From positions 1-9,001 of the forward strand of contig SFGF01000103.1 in NCBI GenBank assembly GCA_004556655.1: a stretch of 9,001 nucleotides of DNA, in the 5' to 3' direction. Shown in pieces: positions 1-5,835 of the stretch. This stretch comes from Lachnospiraceae bacterium. GTDB taxonomy: Bacteria; Bacillota; Clostridia; Lachnospirales; Lachnospiraceae. Made by a program: the position numbers and the translations under genes. The notes under the pieces were generated by a model, which saw only the letters and a list, made by a program, of their open reading frames with translations, ran no database searches and was not told the origin of the DNA. Position 1 is the first letter of the stretch; each line of letters begins with the position of its first letter.

Positions 1-97
1 TCATAAAGCTGCCACTCTATATCTTTTCAAAAGTTGGGCAGATTGGTACTTTGATAGACTATATTCATTTTGAAATTACAGTTTGCGGAAACTCAAG
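1..97 (+). repeat. Left terminal inverted repeat (97 bp, perfect)
   Basis: Bases 1-97 are the exact reverse complement of 8905-9001. Identity stops after the shared CTCAAG: the left copy continues TATGATG and the right copy, read inward, continues GGTTATT. No insertion-sequence transposase or recognisable transposon-end motif is visible in or beside it. In one frame the repeat is open throughout, and on the right side that frame runs into the acetyltransferase. It may be a genuine inverted repeat, such as the boundary of an invertible or mobile segment, or a shared sequence at which an assembly stopped in both directions. Confidence 0.97.
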
Positions 98-322
98 TAT
101 GATGATATCATGAATCAAATCGGGAAAACATTACAGGATGATTTTTTTGTTATTCCCAGCAGCGTACATGAAGTTCTGTTATTAAAAGCTTCTAATACTG
201 ACTGCATGGATTTAAATGAAATCATCCGGGAAGTCAATGAGACAACGGTCATCCCAGAAGAAATTCTTTCAGACCATGCTTACTTTTATTCTCGGGATCG
301 TAAGGAACTTCTGTGTGCTTAA
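83..322 (+). pseudogene. 5'-truncated DUF5688 family protein (C-terminal fragment)
   Basis: The frame encodes about 79 residues ending in TAA at 320-322. The part containing DFFVIPSSVHEVLLL, REVNET and PEEILSDHAYFYSRD matches, from memory, the C-terminus of DUF5688 proteins, a roughly 300-residue family of unknown function common in Lachnospiraceae. Recognisable homology starts near residue 6 (KYDDIMNQIG), at base 98, which is exactly where the inverted repeat ends. Upstream in frame there is a TGA at 71-73. Neither the TTG at 83 nor the ATG at 110 has a convincing ribosome binding site. The N-terminal three quarters of the protein is therefore missing, replaced by the repeat. It is followed by a hairpin terminator shared with the convergent SRAP gene. 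Probably not functional. Confidence 0.75.
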
Positions 323-346
323 CCAAAAATGCCATAAAATAACACC

Positions 347-379
347 GAGCCGCCTGATTAAATTCAGACGGCTCCTTTT
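347..379. terminator. Bidirectional intrinsic terminator between DUF5688 fragment and SRAP gene
   Basis: An inverted repeat GAGCCG-CCTGA / TCAG-A-CGGCTC (347-374) forms a strong stem with an A/T loop. On the plus strand it is followed by CTTTTA; on the minus strand the TAA of the SRAP gene (378-380) sits directly before it. It lies between two convergent genes, as expected for a shared terminator. Confidence 0.75.
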
Positions 380-965
380 ACGTTAAAAATAAACTCTGTT
401 GTTCATAGTCCTGCCTTCGTACCAACTGTGGCGGCTTTTTATGCAGTGCAAATTCAAAAAACGTATCTTCATATACCCAATCTTCCAATTCGGATCTTTC
501 CAGAATCAACGGCATCCGATGATGTACAGGACTGACCGATTCATTTGCCTGGGTAGTTAAGATAATGAAATGATCTTCATCTTGAAAGCGATTGTAAAAT
601 CCTGCCATGAATAAGGCCGGCTGATCTTCTCTCAGGAAAGTAACTTTATTCTTACCCGGATCCCATTCATAAAACTGCTTTGCTGGAATGATACAGCGTC
701 TGTGCATCACACTATCCCGGAACGACTTTCTTTCCAGAGCAGTTTCTGCTCTTGCATTGATCAACAGCCCTTTTTTCTGATATTGCGGAAAGCCCCATGA
801 CATTTCTTCTGCCAGAAGATGTGGTTTCCTTCCGGTGATCACAGTTGCAGACTGAGAGGGATAAATATCACCCCTGCGCTCTCTTCTCATTTTCTCATCC
901 ACCTCTCGGACCACTTTTTCTATTTCTCTGGCTGTATCATCATCCACATAATATCGTCCACACAT
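378..965 (-). CDS. SOS response-associated peptidase (SRAP / HMCES / YedK family)
   Basis: A 195-residue protein beginning MCGRY. The family binds abasic sites in single-stranded DNA and forms a protective covalent crosslink through Cys2 after Met1 is removed; it has autopeptidase-like chemistry. The expected catalytic set is visible: Cys2, Asn70 and Arg72 in NARAET, Glu100 in FYEWD, and His149 in HHRMP. Length is slightly under the usual 200-230 residues, but all motifs are present. The start is fixed by Cys2. AAGGAAG precedes the ATG, which overlaps the TAA of the AlbA_2 gene by one base (TAATG at 963-967), so translation is probably coupled. It is the last gene of the operon headed by the serine recombinase. 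Homologues occur in cellular genomes and in phages and other mobile elements. Family assignment is firm; its role within this operon is inferred. Confidence 0.95.
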   Translation of the reverse strand: MCGRYYVDDDTAREIEKVVREVDEKMRRERRGDIYPSQSATVITGRKPHLLAEEMSWGFPQYQKKGLLINARAETALERKSFRDSVMHRRCIIPAKQFYEWDPGKNKVTFLREDQPALFMAGFYNRFQDEDHFIILTTQANESVSPVHHRMPLILERSELEDWVYEDTFFEFALHKKPPQLVRRQDYEQQSLFLT

Positions 966-2365
966 TATTTTTCTTCCTTTTTTTCAACTGTTACATATTT
1001 TTGATTTCTACTTGATGGACGATTCGGAATTGTCATTTGAAGCTCTCCTGCTTCACACAACGGCTTCAAGTATCTTTTTGCAAAGCTTTTGACATCCTTA
1101 TATCCCATGTATACTGTGATTTCTTTTTTGCTTCTCGGTACTTTACAATATTCTAAAATCCTGTTCTGCAGACTATCCTGGTGCTTATCTTGGGTGTTAT
1201 CCTGGTGCTTATCTTGGGTGCTTGTATTTCTTCTATAGAAAATCACCGCAAAACCATATGCCTGCTGTTCAAATTCCACTCTACATCCTGCCGCTTTACA
1301 AGCAGTATAAATACGCTTCAATCCTGTTGCAAAACTTTCCATATCTTTTGAGTAATATAACGTTCTTGTAATCAGTGGATTTCTTCTGACTGGTCTTTCA
1401 TTTCCTTCAATAAATTTCTCTGGTGAAACTCCAGTCGGAAATGCACCTGGATTATAAATCTCAATTCGATCTTTAAATATTGCCACCTCATTACTCTGCC
1501 CAGAATCAAATAATTTATGTCCAAAAGAATTAATAATTGCCTCACGAATCGCATCCAATGGTATTTCAGGAATTTCCTTTCTTGACAATCCACTTCCGAT
1601 TTCAACACGCCAATCCATTGCATCAATGATATACTGCTCTGCCTTTTTTGAAAGTTCCATAATGGAACCTGTAAACCTGCGGATATCCGTAAATGTCAAC
1701 CTCTCATTTGTTGCAAATTTTGCCATCTGAAGTTCATTAATACCACAATTACAAAATAATGCTGCTCCTGCATTTAATAAGTGATCACCCTGTATCAGTT
1801 CTAACTTATTCAATACTGTTTTTACATCTGTCTCCTCAAAACTGATTCTTCCTGCATCTTTTGCTTTTTGCAGATAAGAATCAAAAGCATTTTTATCTAT
1901 ATCCTGAAGAGTATATTCAGAAACCTGTCTTTCCCACGAATATTTTACATTATCCCGTTTGCGTATCATTTCATCATAAATATCCTGTTCCATAATCAGA
2001 TCTTCATCTGCAACTCGGATACGTGGAATACTATACGCAAGATATGGCTGACGATTTCCCTCAAAATCAACTTGAATACATTCCCTTTCTCCGATGCGAA
2101 CAGCCTTAATCTCCGGATAAATAGCAGGCGTAATGTGATTTCCAATTGCCTGGCTTACCTTTCTCAACGACTCATCCGTTATTACCTGTCCAATTACAGT
2201 ACCATCATTTTTCACACCAAAGTACAGAACACCTTTTTTATGCTTGTTGAGAATTGCAGCTATAGATATCATTGCTTCTTTCATCTCGCCAGTACTTTTC
2301 TTGTATTCTATTGTCTCAGTTTCCGGACCGATATTTACCAGACTCATTTTTCTTATCACCTTCAT
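965..2365 (-). CDS. AlbA_2 (Schlafen-like) domain and ATP-binding C-terminal protein, RecG-C-like family
   Basis: A 466-residue protein. Residues about 13-135 form the AlbA_2/Schlafen-type nucleic-acid-binding domain (ETETIEYKKSTGEMKEAM, then LNKHKKGVLYFGVKNDGTVIGQ). Residues about 270-380 resemble the HATPase_c_4 module, with REAIINSFGHKLF, DRIEIYNPGAFP and the glycine-containing FATGLKRI. A winged-helix-like tail follows at about 400-460. The linker at residues 383-398 is an eight-residue tandem repeat (TQDKHQDN, TQDKHQDS). Family members are generally annotated as putative transcriptional regulators or ATP-binding proteins; some Schlafen-type proteins act in phage defence. The start chosen (ATG 2363-2365) overlaps the upstream TGA as ATGA and has AGAGG about 10 bases before it. 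The next ATG (2345-2347; residue 7, MSLVNIG) also has AAGGTG upstream and fits family starts well. Its stop overlaps the SRAP start. Confidence 0.85.
   Translation of the reverse strand: MKVIRKMSLVNIGPETETIEYKKSTGEMKEAMISIAAILNKHKKGVLYFGVKNDGTVIGQVITDESLRKVSQAIGNHITPAIYPEIKAVRIGERECIQVDFEGNRQPYLAYSIPRIRVADEDLIMEQDIYDEMIRKRDNVKYSWERQVSEYTLQDIDKNAFDSYLQKAKDAGRISFEETDVKTVLNKLELIQGDHLLNAGAALFCNCGINELQMAKFATNERLTFTDIRRFTGSIMELSKKAEQYIIDAMDWRVEIGSGLSRKEIPEIPLDAIREAIINSFGHKLFDSGQSNEVAIFKDRIEIYNPGAFPTGVSPEKFIEGNERPVRRNPLITRTLYYSKDMESFATGLKRIYTACKAAGCRVEFEQQAYGFAVIFYRRNTSTQDKHQDNTQDKHQDSLQNRILEYCKVPRSKKEITVYMGYKDVKSFAKRYLKPLCEAGELQMTIPNRPSSRNQKYVTVEKKEEK
1174..1220 (-). repeat. 24-bp tandem repeat (two copies) in the AlbA_2 protein linker
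   Basis: The 23-base block 1174-1196 recurs identically at 1198-1220, giving a period of 24 bases and so an in-frame eight-residue repeat. Copy-number change would keep the reading frame and lengthen or shorten a charged, hydrophilic linker between the ATP-binding region and the C-terminal winged-helix-like tail. Confidence 0.93.
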
Positions 2366-2580
2366 ATTATTATATCCTCTATTTTATCCGATTTATATTT
2401 CATTATCAATCTTATTTTAACGCCATAAACCATCACAATAAATCGTCTGCTCTCATTCCACACATTCAAAAAGGCCACCCATGACAGGGCAGCCAGTTCC
2501 TGGACCTCTTGATCCGATAGCGGTATTCTCTTATTCAGTAGCTTGTTTCCACATGATTTTCTGTAATTATTGTAGTACAT
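2362..2580 (-). CDS. Hypothetical protein, 72 aa
   Basis: I do not recognise this protein. The N-terminus is basic and polar (MYYNNYRKSCGNKLLNKR), followed by a predicted helical stretch (SDQEVQELAALSWVAFLNVW), a hydrophobic beta-like segment, and a Lys/Ile-rich C-terminus ending IEDIII. No signal peptide or convincing membrane helix. Support for its being real is contextual: GGAGG lies about 9 bases before the ATG, the start overlaps the end of the 107-residue gene by 14 bases, and its TGA overlaps the AlbA_2 ATG as ATGA, an arrangement typical of translational coupling. It may be an operon-specific small partner protein or the remnant of a longer mobile-element protein. Confidence 0.6.
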   Translation of the reverse strand: MYYNNYRKSCGNKLLNKRIPLSDQEVQELAALSWVAFLNVWNESRRFIVMVYGVKIRLIMKYKSDKIEDIII

Positions 2581-2890
2581 TCACATTTTCCTCCGCTCGT
2601 TTCAACGGTTTCAAAAGAGACTCTGCATTACTGATAAACGGTTCCTTTGTTCGTTCCGCTATATAGATTTCCCATAATTTTTTATGTATCTCCCTTACAG
2701 TAATTCCATTGCACTGATTCTCTAACATCTTCAGGAATGGAAAAATCATTGTTTTTTGAATATCCTTTCCTTCAAGTACATGTTGTTCTTCCTGTCCGTA
2801 CACCTCATATAGACATTCCAATATAATATTCATATCTGTCACAAACTTTATCATTGGTTTTTCATACTTCCTTTTCTGCACGGCTGCCAT
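2567..2890 (-). CDS. Hypothetical protein, 107 aa
   Basis: No family recognised. The protein is charged and mostly helical by composition. A basic N-terminus (MAAVQKRKYEKP) is followed by a segment with acidic and hydrophobic residues (NIILECLYEVYGQEEQ), a central amphipathic region (MIFPFLKMLENQ) and a Lys/Glu-rich tail (LLKPLKRAEENVN). No transmembrane segment. AAAGGAG six bases before the ATG makes it a well-supported gene. It starts 12 bases after the DUF5348 stop and overlaps the next gene by 14 bases, so it belongs to the recombinase-to-SRAP operon. A small DNA-binding or accessory role is possible, but nothing in the sequence proves it. Confidence 0.7.
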   Translation of the reverse strand: MAAVQKRKYEKPMIKFVTDMNIILECLYEVYGQEEQHVLEGKDIQKTMIFPFLKMLENQCNGITVREIHKKLWEIYIAERTKEPFISNAESLLKPLKRAEENVNVLQ

Positions 2891-2902
2891 CTGAAACTCC
2901 TT

Positions 2903-3124
2903 TCACATCCGGACGGTTAATCCATCAAGCCTTTTCAGCGGCAGTCCCACCAGATACCAGTCTTCATCCATTTCAATCCGGACCGGCACCCAGACATCAT
3001 TAATTTTCACTTCAAAACATTCTCCACAATGCAAACCGCCATAATAGGATTCCATTCCAAATCGGATATCATAACGTCCACTTTCCTTGTCATAAAAAAG
3101 ATTACCTTCTCGTTTCTCGCTCAT
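2903..3124 (-). CDS. DUF5348 domain-containing protein
   Basis: A 73-residue protein that, from memory, matches DUF5348: SGRYDIRFGMESYYGGLHCG and the downstream WVPVRIEMDEDWYLVGL pattern are characteristic. The family consists of small beta-rich proteins of unknown function, found mostly on integrative elements and plasmids of Firmicutes, usually near recombination or replication genes. The start has a strong AGGAGG about 9 bases upstream. It lies 49 bases after the serine recombinase stop with no terminator between, so it is probably co-transcribed, and it is followed after 12 bases by the 107-residue gene. Its presence supports reading this half of the window as part of a mobile element. 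Confidence 0.85.
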   Translation of the reverse strand: MSEKREGNLFYDKESGRYDIRFGMESYYGGLHCGECFEVKINDVWVPVRIEMDEDWYLVGLPLKRLDGLTVRM

Positions 3125-3173
3125 TCTATTATTCCTCCTGAAAAATTATCTTTTATACTTAGTAATAGTGACG

Positions 3174-3833
3174 TTAATCTGGTGATTGCAAAATCTCAGG
3201 ATGTTTTTCTAAATATTTTTTTCGATAGCGATAAAACGTCGTGTGGGATAATCCCAATTCTTTGCGAAGCTCTGTTGGTGTGATCTCTCCGGCAATTACT
3301 TTTGAAAATGCTGCATCAAATTCATCTTCCTCGATTGCTGCAGGTCTTCCATAATCATCCCATTCCCCACGGAGCTTCTTCATTTCAATGCCTTCTCTCT
3401 GACGCTTTTCTTTTTTCTCAATTTCTGCCTGTGCCATAGAAGCATAAAGTTCCAGCATCATATTATTGATGGTTTCCATCATAAGACACGCCAGGGTATT
3501 ATCCATTTTTGACATATCCATCAATGTAGTCGGCAGCTCCAGTACCATCAGCCGCACGCCCATTCCCTGCAGTCGTCGGATCTGTTCCATGGTATCTTTC
3601 TTACTCCTGCCCAATCGATCCAATTCCGTAATAATCAAAATATCTCCTGACCGCAGAACATCTTCTACCAGAACAGTGTATCTTGGTCTGTTGAAATTCT
3701 TCCCTGTCTGCTGATCCGTAAAGATATTTTTCAGTTCCATTTCGTGTTCCTTACAGTATTGCTGTATCTCCTGAATTCCCCTGTCAAGATGCTGCTCCCT
3801 GGTGCTGGTTCTGTGATAACCATATATAGCCAT
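3174..3833 (-). CDS. Serine recombinase, resolvase/invertase family
   Basis: A 219-residue small serine recombinase. The N-terminal catalytic domain (about 1-140) begins MAIYGYHRTSTREQ, with Ser10 as nucleophile and Arg8 beside it; the arginine-bearing ITELDRLGRSK (Arg73, Arg76) is the second active-site block. The long helix at about 118-150 leads to GRP at 162-164 and a C-terminal helix-turn-helix (PTELRKELGLSHTTFYRYRK, about 186-205). Size fits resolvases and DNA invertases, not large serine integrases. An upstream ATG at 3893 extends the frame by 20 residues, but AAGGGAG eight bases before 3833 and the family's N-terminus fix the start here; the extension would cover the res-like dyads. 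It heads a six-gene operon. The three-dyad site upstream favours a resolvase that acts in cis over an invertase. Confidence 0.92.
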   Translation of the reverse strand: MAIYGYHRTSTREQHLDRGIQEIQQYCKEHEMELKNIFTDQQTGKNFNRPRYTVLVEDVLRSGDILIITELDRLGRSKKDTMEQIRRLQGMGVRLMVLELPTTLMDMSKMDNTLACLMMETINNMMLELYASMAQAEIEKKEKRQREGIEMKKLRGEWDDYGRPAAIEEDEFDAAFSKVIAGEITPTELRKELGLSHTTFYRYRKKYLEKHPEILQSPD

Positions 3834-3856
3834 TTTGCGCTCTCCCTTCTGCGAAT

Positions 3857-3969
3857 GTTCCAAAATGTAGGCATTTCTTCTGGAATATTCCAAAAGGATT
3901 TATCCATACATTTCGGTACATAATTCACGTCTCTTTTTCCATATTCCAAATTGTACACTTTTTGAAATA
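3857..3969. other. Candidate res recombination site (three subsites) for the serine recombinase
   Basis: Three imperfect dyads built from a related 13-base half-site lie just upstream of the recombinase gene. Subsite III is 3857-3886 (GTTCCAAAATGTA, and ATTCCAGAAGAAA on the opposite strand). Subsite II is 3887-3919 (ATTCCAAAAGGAT and, opposite, GTACCGAAATGTA). Subsite I is 3942-3969, 28 bp with 20 of 28 positions self-complementary. Centres of I and II are about 52.5 bases apart. In Tn3/gamma-delta res the 28-bp crossover site I is farthest from tnpR and lies about 53 bp from site II; the order and spacing here match that. Half-site assignment was done by eye. The region would also contain the recombinase promoter, implying autoregulation. 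Confidence 0.55.
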
Positions 3970-4027
3970 TGCTCTACTTACTCTGTACGTAGCAAAACAG
4001 CGAAACGCAACCCACAGAAAAAGAAAT

Positions 4028-4054
4028 ATCCCAGAAGATTTTCTCCTCTGGGAT
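4028..4054 (-). terminator. Intrinsic terminator after the winged-helix gene
   Basis: Inverted repeat ATCCCAGA / TCTGGGAT (4028-4035 and 4047-4054). On the minus strand the stem is followed by ATTTCTTTTT. It lies directly after the TAA of the winged-helix gene and separates the flavodoxin-side transcription unit from the recombinase operon. Confidence 0.75.
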
Positions 4055-4059
4055 TATGC

Positions 4060-4377
4060 TTATGTAACCAACTTATATCCTCGGTTTACAACCGTCTGAA
4101 TTATCTCCGGACAATTCAGTTTCTTTCTGATCTGACAAATTATATTATATACAACATGTTCACAATTCAGCATATCCTCTTTCCAAACAGCCTGATATAT
4201 TTGTTCTGTTGACAATACCCATCCTGGATGTTTTGCAAGAAGAAGGAGAACATCAAATTCTTTCGGATAGAGAAAAATTTCTTTTCCTGATAATCTGACA
4301 ACATAACACTGAGGATCAATTTGTAAATCTCCTTGTTGAATCATAGGCACTCGTTCTATATTTATTCCAACTTTCAT
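4060..4377 (-). CDS. Stand-alone OmpR/PhoB-type winged-helix DNA-binding protein
   Basis: A 105-residue protein made almost entirely of one Trans_reg_C (OmpR-type) winged-helix domain: a beta-rich start (GDLQIDPQCYVVRLSGKEIFL), KEFDVLLLLAKHPGWVLS, recognition-helix region around VVYNIICQIRKKL (76-88), and the typical ending VVNRGYKLVT. There is no receiver domain, so control cannot be by the usual phosphorylation. An ATG at 4419 would add 14 residues, but the ATG at 4377 has AGGGGG close upstream and keeps the domain complete; the spacing of 3-4 bases is short, so the start is uncertain. It follows the flavodoxin gene by 94 bases and is followed by a terminator. Such orphan domains are frequent in Lachnospiraceae genomes. 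Its target is unknown; local regulation is possible. Confidence 0.8.
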   Translation of the reverse strand: MKVGINIERVPMIQQGDLQIDPQCYVVRLSGKEIFLYPKEFDVLLLLAKHPGWVLSTEQIYQAVWKEDMLNCEHVVYNIICQIRKKLNCPEIIQTVVNRGYKLVT

Positions 4378-4471
4378 ACACCCCCTAGTAACTTTTATTT
4401 TAGAGATAAATGGTATCAAACAGCATATTATTTCAATCTCAATCCATAGTTATTGTCAGAAAACATATCTT

Positions 4472-4894
4472 TTAATTCAATGCTACTCCAAGTTCTTTGC
4501 ATGCACTCAGGCCTTCTTCATCCGGAGTTTCATTACATATCACACTGTCGCATACAAGTTCGGCTCCTGCACTTCTACATGTTTCCTCCCAGTTACGCAT
4601 CCATTCACCGTCACCCCATCCATAGGAACCGAAGAGTGCAATCTTTTTCCCTGACAGCTTCGTTTCGCAGGCATCAAACAACGGCTGAAACTCATCCTCC
4701 TCAAGTACTTCTGCTCCCATTGCCGGGCAGCCAAATGCAACTGCATCATAAGAATCCATCATAGATGCATCAAATTCTGAAACCTGAAATAAGGCTGCAT
4801 CTGCCCCTTTTTCCTTTGCACCCTCCAGAACTGCTGAAGCCATCTGCTCTGTATTTCCAGTTCCACTCCAATAAACTACTGCTATTTTACTCAT
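4472..4894 (-). CDS. Flavodoxin (short-chain)
   Basis: A 140-residue cytoplasmic flavodoxin that binds FMN and carries low-potential electrons, often replacing ferredoxin when iron is scarce. The phosphate-binding loop is YWSGTGNTE (residues 8-16; Ser10, Thr12, Thr15). The second FMN loop is GCPAMGAEVLEE (55-66), and the third is GSYGWGDGEW (89-98), with Tyr91 positioned to stack on the isoalloxazine ring. Length is typical of short-chain flavodoxins. The ATG is preceded by AGAAAGG at about 11 bases. It lies 28 bases after the DUF3793 stop, so it is the third gene of the DUF2325-DUF3793-flavodoxin operon. The GTTAG-N6-CTAAC dyad at the operon promoter suggests repression by a metal-dependent regulator, which would suit an iron-sparing flavodoxin; that is inference. 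Confidence 0.95.
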   Translation of the reverse strand: MSKIAVVYWSGTGNTEQMASAVLEGAKEKGADAALFQVSEFDASMMDSYDAVAFGCPAMGAEVLEEDEFQPLFDACETKLSGKKIALFGSYGWGDGEWMRNWEETCRSAGAELVCDSVICNETPDEEGLSACKELGVALN

Positions 4895-4922
4895 TTTTTT
4901 ACCAACCTTTCTGTTTTCTATA

Positions 4923-5474
4923 TCAAACAGCTACTGTGAGCTGTTCAATGCTTTTTCCATTTGCCCATTGAGTGCAATATACACTTGTACATTTTCTATA
5001 CCGTTCAAACTGCTTTTTCGCATCTTGCTCATTACCATATACTTTCCAACATCCGATACATTTATATCCTTCAGCCCTGTTTTCAATAAATCCTTTTACA
5101 TCTTCTGATGGATACCCTAAAAACAGGCCTATCTCGTGTGGAAATTCTTCCGCTTCATTTAGTCGTCTGCTCAATTGAGCAATACATTTTCCCAGATCCT
5201 CTACGGAATATCCGTATTCTTCTAAAAGATCTGAGGTCTCCTTTACAGCAAAATCCTGTTTCAGCTTACCAGGTCTGTAAATATAAAGAAGAACTCTTTC
5301 TTCTGATAGGCGTAAAGGAATAATACGAACTCCTTTTGGCACAAGCCTGCGATTCAAAGAACGCAGGGTATCCAATAATTCTTTCTTGCCCGAGTAAGGG
5401 CAATTAAAAAGATTACCCGTTTTCAATCCGGCAAGTGTAGGGGAACCATGGCGAATAATCATTTCATCGGACAT
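4923..5474 (-). CDS. DUF3793 family protein
   Basis: A 183-residue protein recalled as DUF3793. Characteristic stretches are IIRHGSPTLAGLKTGNLF at the N-terminus, FPHEIGLFLGYPSEDVKGFI (111-130) and a cysteine-containing C-terminus: CIGCWKVYG (Cys139, Cys142) and KCTSVYCTQW (Cys162, Cys167), with Cys25 near the N-terminus. Four clustered cysteines could bind a metal or Fe-S cluster, but the function is unknown. In Clostridia the family is, as I recall, found beside DUF2325, flavodoxin and ferrous-iron transport genes. The chosen ATG has AGGAGG seven bases upstream and overlaps the DUF2325 gene by 16 bases. The next ATG (residue 5) would give an ATGA overlap but has poorer spacing. No membrane segments. 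Confidence 0.88.
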   Translation of the reverse strand: MSDEMIIRHGSPTLAGLKTGNLFNCPYSGKKELLDTLRSLNRRLVPKGVRIIPLRLSEERVLLYIYRPGKLKQDFAVKETSDLLEEYGYSVEDLGKCIAQLSRRLNEAEEFPHEIGLFLGYPSEDVKGFIENRAEGYKCIGCWKVYGNEQDAKKQFERYRKCTSVYCTQWANGKSIEQLTVAV

Positions 5475-5764
5475 ACCATTTCCTCCTGTTTTGCGTTTTC
5501 TTCCAATATATTTTTCAATGCCGACATGGAACTTGTATGTGATCGTACAACCTTTACATCCTGTCCTTTCGTCTCAGATAATGCATTACGCACCATTTTA
5601 TGAGATACTGTACCTGTAAAAAGTACAAGCAGATCCGGATTGCCGATTCCTTTCAGGCTGCTGTTCTGCTTTGGATATACCTTTGCATCACATCGATATT
5701 CCCGACACAAGTTCTTATACTGACGCACCATACATTCATTTCCACCAATAATTACTACGCTCAT
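5459..5764 (-). CDS. DUF2325 domain-containing protein
   Basis: A 101-residue protein that fits DUF2325: MSVVIIGGNE at the N-terminus, a Cys/Arg-rich segment (CMVRQYKNLCREYRC), the central LLVLFTGTVSHKMV and the C-terminal VKVVRSHTSSMSAL. This is a small alpha/beta, Rossmann-like fold of unknown biochemical role. An ATG at 5782 would add six residues, but AAAGGAGG lies inside that extension, seven bases before the ATG at 5764, which fixes the start here. First gene of the operon with DUF3793 and flavodoxin. About 95 bases separate the gene from the operator dyad, and that leader contains a terminator-like hairpin. Cysteines 11, 20, 25 and 98 could be redox- or metal-active; this is speculation. 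Confidence 0.88.
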   Translation of the reverse strand: MSVVIIGGNECMVRQYKNLCREYRCDAKVYPKQNSSLKGIGNPDLLVLFTGTVSHKMVRNALSETKGQDVKVVRSHTSSMSALKNILEENAKQEEMVCPMK

Positions 5765-5780
5765 AAGCATTCCTCCTTTC

Positions 5781-5796
5781 ATTAGCTTCGACTAAC
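5781..5796. promoter_or_regulatory. Second, weaker operator-like dyad next to the DUF2325 ribosome binding site
   Basis: ATTAGCTTCGACTAAC has the same GTTAG-N6-CTAAC geometry as the two promoter-proximal dyads, with one arm mismatch. It sits just upstream of the AAAGGAGG of the DUF2325 gene. It could be an auxiliary operator, an RNA hairpin near the start site, or chance. Confidence 0.3.
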
Positions 5797-5799
5797 CGA

Positions 5800-5835
5800 C
5801 TATTTTAAATAAAACGCCTTCCAAGGCGTACTCAT
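5800..5835 (-). CDS. Possible 11-residue leader peptide upstream of DUF2325
   Basis: The minus-strand frame MSTPWKAFYLK starts at ATG 5833-5835, with AAGGAG ten bases upstream and AAAGGAA directly adjacent, and ends in TAG at 5800-5802. Its codons run through the hairpin at 5814-5829. Ribosome movement over this frame could therefore affect the hairpin, as in attenuation. A competing frame from ATG 5843-5845 (17 residues) lacks proper spacing. I do not recognise the peptide, and nothing but position and ribosome-binding sequence supports it. Confidence 0.3.
   Translation of the reverse strand: MSTPWKAFYLK
5806..5829 (-). terminator. Terminator-like hairpin in the leader of the DUF2325-DUF3793-flavodoxin operon
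   Basis: ACGCCTTCCAAGGCGT (5814-5829) is a perfect palindrome that can form a six-pair stem with a four-base loop. On the minus strand it is followed by TTTATTT. It lies between the promoter and the first gene, so it would end transcription early unless bypassed. Confidence 0.45.

Noticed and set aside
1868..2428. Plus-strand open frame of 186 codons
   Set aside because: It lies antisense to the AlbA_2 gene; the product is a low-complexity Ile/Phe/Tyr-rich string with no recognisable domain, and there is no ribosome binding site.
3833..3893. Longer start for the serine recombinase (ATG at 3893)
   Set aside because: The extra 20 residues do not resemble resolvase N-termini, and they overlap the res-like dyads and the strong AAGGGAG that serves the start at 3833.
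3974..3992. Dyad CTACTTAC-TCT-GTACGTAG beside res subsite I
   Set aside because: It has one internal mismatch, a tiny loop and no relation to the half-site consensus; possibly chance.
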